Shown one piece after another: positions 58,179-64,000 of a stretch of DNA of 64,000 nucleotides. A model generated the notes under the pieces. It saw only the letters and a program-made list of their open reading frames with translations. It made no database searches and had not been told where the DNA came from. Origin of the DNA: Leucocoprinus leucothites (lineage: Eukaryota > Basidiomycota > Agaricomycetes > Agaricales > Agaricaceae). The translations under genes and the position numbers were made by a program. Position 1 is the stretch's first letter. Each line of letters opens with the position of its first letter. The stretch covers positions 372,001 to 436,000 of the forward strand of contig JAACJO010000024.1 of assembly GCA_013368445.1 (NCBI GenBank). The letters run 5' to 3'.

Positions 58179-60049
58179 ATGAGGCGCCATGATACCAACG
58201 GAGGCGGTCGTCGTAGCCCACCACTACGCCCGAATTTTCAATTCAATAGCTACCCCAATTTCGATCCCTCCAACACAGACAACCAACCTTACCTCAACCC
58301 TCTTCAGTTTACTGGTGACCCGTTCCTAGATCTCGTTCAGTATGTGCTTCTACATTTGAGCTTCGTCGACAGGCCTGACATTTTTTCTCTACTAATAGGC
58401 CGTCGAATTTCGCTCCCCGGCTGGACGTGTCGACCGGCCTGCTGCGCACAGATTATGTGGATTTCGGATCGTATCATCACTCCGGACTTCCTCAGAATTA
58501 CCTCTCCTTTCACGGAGGCTATTCTGGCGCGTTTAATGGTACCGACATGTACAACAGTCAGGCCTCTAGCAGCAGACCACCCGTATCCGCCGATCCCTGG
58601 AACGCGGCTCACCCAACAGCTCCTTCGGACTCACATCCCATACTTCTTTCGAACCCTAACGCGTTTGATCACCTGTGGGTGGCTATTTTTCTCCAATCGT
58701 AATCTGCTAACGGTGTCAATACTAGCGCGCCATGGATGCGGCAAGCTGTCATCCAGTCCTTCGACGACTCCCGAGTTCATAATCATCCCCCGCCTACTGG
58801 TGTTCAACCGGCGACTGTTGAAACCTACTCGAGAACGACATATCCAACTCCACTCCCGACGCCGGAAGCCTCGGTGAACAACCTAACATCCTCCCAACAA
58901 TTTTCCTTCGATATGCTTTCGAATCAATTTGGGCAAGCCCAGGATTTACTTAGTCCAGCCGCTTTCGACATGCCGCCCAATGGATTTGAAGATCCCTTCC
59001 AATGGGCTTCCGTCAACGGTCGCTTCATGGATAGCTACTGTTCTTCTGCCATGACCCATGCCGCCCCTTCCATTTCTGGCTCTAGTAGTGATATCCCGTC
59101 CACTTCCATTGATACAGCTCCTCTTCTTGAATGGCCCGTGGTTCAGACAACTCAGTCCAACTATTATCCACCTTCGATTTCAGGAAGTGATGGTGACCAC
59201 CCAGTCCCCAGCCAACCACCGCCGCCCGAACGTTCCCGACACGTTCACGAAACATCGAGCGCCATTGGTCCACAGCGGCGGACCAAAGCCTCGAGGGCCA
59301 AAAGCCGCGTGGACAAACCTTACAGGGAAAAGCTGAAGGCCAAGGCCAAAACAAAAGATCCTACTAGTACGAAGGCTAACGATTCCAGACTTGACGCGTG
59401 CAGTGTCCCAGCGCCTCCATCTCCTGAGATCACGGTCAAGTCTATCAGCAAAAAACGAGAAAAGGGAAAGGTAGCTAAAATGGCCCATATTCGGGGTGGT
59501 TTTGGTCCGACAGAGTCCCAAATTGTCGTCACTGGTCCTGTCGGTGCCTCACATGTACCGTTCAAGAGCGCAAAAACCATCTTCCCACAGGATGGCGACT
59601 GGTATAGATGCCGTTGGAACGGGTGTAGGTACAAGGTTCGAGCCACCCTTGAACATCTCAGGGCCCATATGCGAAACACACATAACATCGAGTCCGGAGG
59701 GAGATTATCATGTCAATGGCGTCCGCCGCTTCGCGTCCAGTTGCCCGGAAGACCAGAGCCTACTTTTGTCACCAACCACCAGCATTCTTATTTATGTGGA
59801 ACGGAGTTAAATGCAATTAGTGTGCCGAACCATGTCGGCAGTCACCTCTGGCACGAATGTCAGCCTAATCCTTCGGCAAAAAACTGCTCTTGTGGTCACA
59901 CGAGTGAAAAGGCTTTCGTTAGACGAGGTGGGCACCATTGCGTTGAGCAGGGCCAAGAGGATTCCCCAGAGACAAACAACTCGGAAGATAGCGAGGAAAA
60001 AAGTAAGCCGCCGAAAAAGAGAGGTAGACCCCGGAAAAAGAAGGACTGA
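58179..60049 (+). CDS. C2H2 zinc-finger and AT-hook protein (putative transcriptional regulator)
   Basis: Three exons: 58179-58338, an exon joined as DLVQPSNFAPRL, and a third entered as DHLAPWMRQAV, with GTATGT and GTGGGT donors. The long N-terminal part is rich in Ser, Pro, Gln and Asn (activation-type low complexity). A basic stretch (KASRAKSRVDKPYREKLKAK) is a likely nuclear signal. A C2H2 finger reads YRCRWNGCRYKVRATLEHLR with two histidines beyond (AHMRNTH). A second, degenerate Cys/His cluster follows (YLCGTELNAI...NHVGSHLWHEC). The C-terminus is a classic AT-hook, KKRGRPRKKKD. These features predict nuclear DNA binding; targets are unknown. Start is the ATG at 58179, following a CT-rich leader. 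Confidence 0.82.
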
Positions 60050-60516
60050 ATGCGACTATCTATCGCAGAGACAAAGTTCTATCAGTAGTTTATACGATAT
60101 CATAGGCTTCTCTTATTATTTACCTAGACTTGCATTGTAGGTGACGTTCTGCGGCTGGTGTCTTTCTTACTTATAGTACTCCGTCAAATACATAAACGTG
60201 ACATTGATCGTCCTTCGTGGTTTTGAGCGCGCCGTGTGTACTATCATTTTTCTAGAGTGCTTTATCGCGCCACATTGTTCGGCAATCGGCTTACGGTAAA
60301 GGGCGGCATTAAGACAAAACACTGAACAATAATCCGGATAGCGGTAACGGTGATAACCGGTCAGATGTCCGATCAACCCAGAAATGCCCGCGATGTGTTC
60401 CGTCATCACAGCACTTTCCTTTCAGCCACCAACACTCATTAAAGTGAGGAGGTGACGGTCTTTTCATTGATTTTTGTATATTTTCTAACATATATATCAG
60501 GTTTAAATAGCAAGGC
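60050..60516. other. Spacer between the zinc-finger and thioesterase genes
   Basis: About 470 bp containing a 3' flank and the thioesterase promoter. No RNA gene or repeat seen. Confidence 0.5.
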
Positions 60517-61570
60517 ATGTCGTCTGCCCTTCTTTCTCGTGTCGCTTTACGAACGAGAAATACTCTTCCAGCTCGGAGAGGCCTCCGTTTTTCATCTGGT
60601 ACAAGAGCAACGGAACCGGGTACAAGACCATGGACGTCTCGACCATTGACGACACTGTCAGCTTCTGCCGCACTTGCAATAGGTGCCTATACCATTGGCG
60701 TAATATACCCACCCTCGACTTTGTCCCTTTTGTTTCCGCGTCCAGCCCCTGGACCACCTACCGATCCTGCCTCCCCGGAGTCGATAGCTTTGATGGATGA
60801 GCTAGAAGCCAAGCTTCAGAATCTACCTCAGCTACAACGACTAAGGGAATCCCCGGATGCCAACGATTGGTACGAAACGCGTCCCTATCGAAACTTCCCA
60901 GAGGAGAGGCGGGTAAACAGCTTAACGGCTGGAACGCTACGTGGTCCTGGGAAGCTTGGCTGTATACCTCTCATTCGAGCGAGGAAGGATGAAAGCGAGA
61001 GTATGGTGTTCATCCATGTTGGTAGAGCGCTGTGCGGTCACGACGGAATTGTGCATGGCGGATTGTTGGCTACATTGCTAGATGAAGCACTGGCTAGAAC
61101 TGTACGTATTCGTTATTGTGTTGCTGTAGGGAATCGAGCTGAGATAATTTCGTTATTAGGCCATCGTTAACCTTCCCGACAAGGTCGGTGTAACGGCGAA
61201 CCTAGCGCTCAATTATCGTGCACCCACCCGCGCCGATCAGGTACGGTACTTTGCTTGTTGCTTCTGCCCGGCCTCACATTGCAAAGTTCATCGTCATTCG
61301 GACTTCGCTGATAGAAGCTAAAGGTCGTAAGACCATTGTCAAGGGACGGGTCGAGGAATTGAACGGCGCTCTCTTGGTAGAAGCTGAGTCAGTTATGGCT
61401 ATTTGAGCTCTAGAATTATCATACTTACTATTCACAGCGCTACTTTTGTGCAACCCCGGTATGCCAAGCTCCTCAACACAAAGCAGCTTAGAGAAGCCAT
61501 CGGCGAACCTCCTAAGGGCGAACCCATCTTGTTAGCTGATGGAGAGAAATTGAAGGCTCCGAAACATTAG
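60517..61570 (+). CDS. 4HBT/PaaI-type hotdog thioesterase, probably mitochondrial
   Basis: Four exons (60517-61101, 61160-61240, 61287-61387, 61438-61570) give exactly 300 codons. The N-terminus is basic with few acidic residues (MSSALLSRVALRTRN, LPARRGLRFSSG), as in mitochondrial presequences. One hydrophobic segment follows (LSASAALAIGAYTIGVIYPP), probably an inner-membrane anchor. The hotdog fold is marked by CGHDGIVHGGLLATLLDEAL, with the HGG motif and an acidic residue typical of PaaI/THEM4-like acyl-CoA thioesterases, then VTANLALNYRAPTRADQ and KGRVEELNGALLVEADATFV. Expected to hydrolyse acyl-CoA or a related thioester; the substrate is not evident. Confidence 0.85.
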
Positions 61571-62558
61571 TTCCAAGGCTCGGACCCGCTGAATTGAGTT
61601 AATGAACGAAGAGACTGGCAGGAGTATGTGGTATGCTTTGGTGCCGCTTTATTGATAACGGCTCATAATCCTGTAGATGAATATGTGTGCTAAGTAGAAT
61701 GCCTCTCGGGTACTATTTTTGTACGTCCTATTGGAACTACTTCAAATAGAAGCGGAGGCCCGAAGCGAGCCCCGGCTTCGGTGTACAGCCATCATGATGG
61801 ACACTTCATCTCACCTCAGCATAAAAACTGTACCCCGGGTTGTTGCAGTATGCTGTGCTTTTGCCTTTTATTGAAATCTCTTAAAGTGGATTCGTGAAGT
61901 TCAGGCTGAAGCGGACCATCATTCCACATTGACGGTCAGGCTGGATTAACCCAATTCGCTCTGTTCATGGCCTGTAAGGTGGCCATCAAACTTGGGGCTC
62001 CCTCATGGAGCTGAGCGTGTCAACATACTGTTCGTTAATCATTATAGAATGAATTGACCCCCTAGAGACCGACATTCAACCGCACTTCATTTCTTGATTG
62101 TGATCACAGTGACCTCAGTATGACTGATGGTGATAGTTGAGATATGTAGATGATACAACAGAAGCCAACCAGCGCCATGACTTCAAGGAATACTACAGAA
62201 ATTTATATTCCGCCTGGTTATAGAGCAGATGTGACCCCAGAGTTCTATTGTATCCACTGTCGGCACATCATCATCACAAATATCCGGCTTGAAATGATTC
62301 CTTGATCTAATCCCCCTGCGAAGAGAATTCGTGTTTGCATCATCAGATGCCTATTCAATGCGCAAAACTTCTTCCGACTCTGACGACTTGTGTATTTGCC
62401 CATTACATTCCCACCATCACAGGCATCGAAGTCATTCGGGCAGATACGTTTCATCCAGTTGCGCCGAGCTTGTGCCTCTCCTGATATTAGGCTGTAACAG
62501 CTTTGGTGCTGTGCTGAACCCCATCTACCCTAAAGCCCGACTGTCACCTATCACCATT
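61571..62558. other. Spacer downstream of the thioesterase
   Basis: About 1 kb without a supported gene. Short frames at 62245-62454 (minus) and 62331-62678 (plus) were not accepted, apart from the in-frame start at 62559. Confidence 0.5.
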
Positions 62559-64000
62559 ATGCCGCCCGCAGCTTACTCAAGTAGGAGGAGGCCCAAAACG
62601 TCTCCAACCGCAGAAACGTCCGCTTTCCCCCCGTTCCCACCCTCCTCATCGACTCTCCCAGATAGTTACCGTGAGTGACCCTCTCGCTTGCTGCAGGTCG
62701 ACACAACCCAATGTGACTGGTCGATTATTAGACAGTCAGAGGACTAACCCTGACGCAGGACAATCAGGAAAGGACCATCGAGTGGTTGAGCCAAAGAGAT
62801 CCACAACAGAGGTTCGTGCATGGAGTCTGGACTCCGCATATTAGCCTGACCAGGGTCTTATCTTCTTGGTTTCTAGGACACAATGCATGCTATCGCAACC
62901 ATGGGCCGTGCTCATAAATCCAACTTCTCCGTCACATCTCTATTAGGCGCGCAACCAGATACCAAATTCGGGCCCAAGCCCCGCCAGCTTGATCCGAAAT
63001 CGCCTGGCAACCTGGAGGATAATCGTGCACGTTTCCCTAGTCAGGGGCCTTACCGTTATCCATTGGCCGGAAGTAGTGGCGCTAGTGCCTTCGAACCCTG
63101 GAAGGCGTTAGAACCACCAGGTCCTTCTGGGGAATCACGGAACCTCCAATCGACGATCTCGCTCAAACTCAAAATACCTAATTTCAAGAATTTTGGCAAG
63201 TCCAGGAGTCGCTCAGATGAAGGACAGCAGGCTGCCTCGTTAACTTCTCGTCCGCAAACACCATCGATGTGGTCCCCTCTTCTCGGCACCCGTCCGTTAT
63301 TCCCAAATGACACATTGCCCCTCGGCGCCATGCAATTTGAACACTCCAACCCTAACAACTCTTACCTCATCCCAAGCCGAGCACCAAAATCAGAAGAAGG
63401 TTCTGATTCATGGAATTCTCGTCCATTCTCCCCAACGTCTACCCTTGGGTCTCAGGAAGAGTCTCTGCCACAAACTCCCTGTACAATAAGATCGGGCTTT
63501 TTCCAACCAGGATCACCTGCTTTGTCGGGAATTGCGCCGTCACATCGGGAGGAAGATGATTTAAAATACAACACGTTCCTTCGTGACAACGTGCCATCAT
63601 CATTGTCCGATGTGGTACACAACGCTGAATTATTGAAAACCCGGACGCGGTCCATTCCCACAATAACACAAGATGACATGTCAATCAATACACAAAACTT
63701 GACTGAAAAGAGTAAATCCTTAAACCGCATGAGCCGCCGCGCCAGTCTTTCCACTACCAGCATGTTGTCCTCCTCCACCACTCCCTCTCAGATTCCAAAC
63801 TCAACCTCGCATAGCGACGGTAGCGACAGCCAAGCTGTTCACGCTCTTCAAAGCGCTACCACACCAACAAGCCATGGATACCAAGGAGGTGGGCAAGGTG
63901 CTTCCCCGATCACACCTTTGTCGCCAATAACCTTTGAATCTATTGCCTCGTCCGAACTTGACCCCACGCGAATTCCCGTTGCAGACCTCGTTGCACCCGA
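62559..64000 (+). CDS. Large Ser/Pro-rich protein, 5' part only (runs off window end)
   Basis: Exon 1 at 62559-62670 (MPPAAYSSRRRPKTSPTAET), exon 2 at 62759-62811 and exon 3 from 62877 onward, open in the same frame to base 64000. The protein so far is disordered and rich in Ser, Pro and Thr, with SP and TP sites (for example FSPTSTLGSQEE, SPITPLSPITFES) and a basic patch LKIPNFKNFGKSRSRS. This composition is common in the regulatory N-terminal half of fungal signalling kinases or cytoskeletal regulators, but no folded domain is visible, so no function is assigned. Confidence 0.65.

Overview
The window is nuclear DNA of a filamentous fungus, most likely an agaricomycete basidiomycete. The reasons are dense short introns (about 41-65 nt), DUF6534 membrane proteins, a fungal-only multi-pass membrane protein family, a DMATS-type prenyltransferase and TA-target cut-and-paste transposons. 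The species cannot be named from the sequence. Gene models are inferred from reading frames, splice signals and comparison between paralogous copies inside the window.

Region 1 (1-31 kb) is a degenerate tandem array. Four copies of a divergent two-gene unit follow each other every 6.4-7.2 kb: a minus-strand DUF6534 gene with a conserved TATA box, about 2.5-3.6 kb of spacer, then a plus-strand GCN2 gene. Only the rightmost unit has a complete GCN2 (23.9-30.9 kb), the eIF2-alpha kinase of the amino-acid starvation response. The other three GCN2 copies keep introns and promoter but are broken by nested deletions and point lesions. The DUF6534 copies look open throughout, including a 20-nt microexon and a GC-AG intron. 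After duplication, different units were hit by different mobile elements: a hairpin-rich MITE, a pogo-like element, a solo LTR and two TA-target MITEs.

Region 2 (31-51 kb) holds a single-exon lysine-methyltransferase-type gene converging on GCN2, then four copies of an unnamed multi-pass membrane protein family, all on the minus strand. The outer two (32.8-34.6 and 48.3-50.1 kb) are intact. The inner two are pseudogenes in a CpG-depleted, transposon-rich island with two Tc1-type elements: one with a single stop codon, one apparently intact with 210-bp inverted repeats. One pseudogene is split by a 3.6-kb insertion.

Region 3 (51-64 kb) returns to ordinary gene DNA with wide spacers: a complete four-exon DMATS aromatic prenyltransferase, an unresolved coding-like stretch, a C2H2/AT-hook nuclear protein, an HGG-type thioesterase with a mitochondrial-type N-terminus, and the start of a large Ser/Pro-rich protein that runs off the end. 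No rRNA gene, convincing tRNA gene or CRISPR array was seen.
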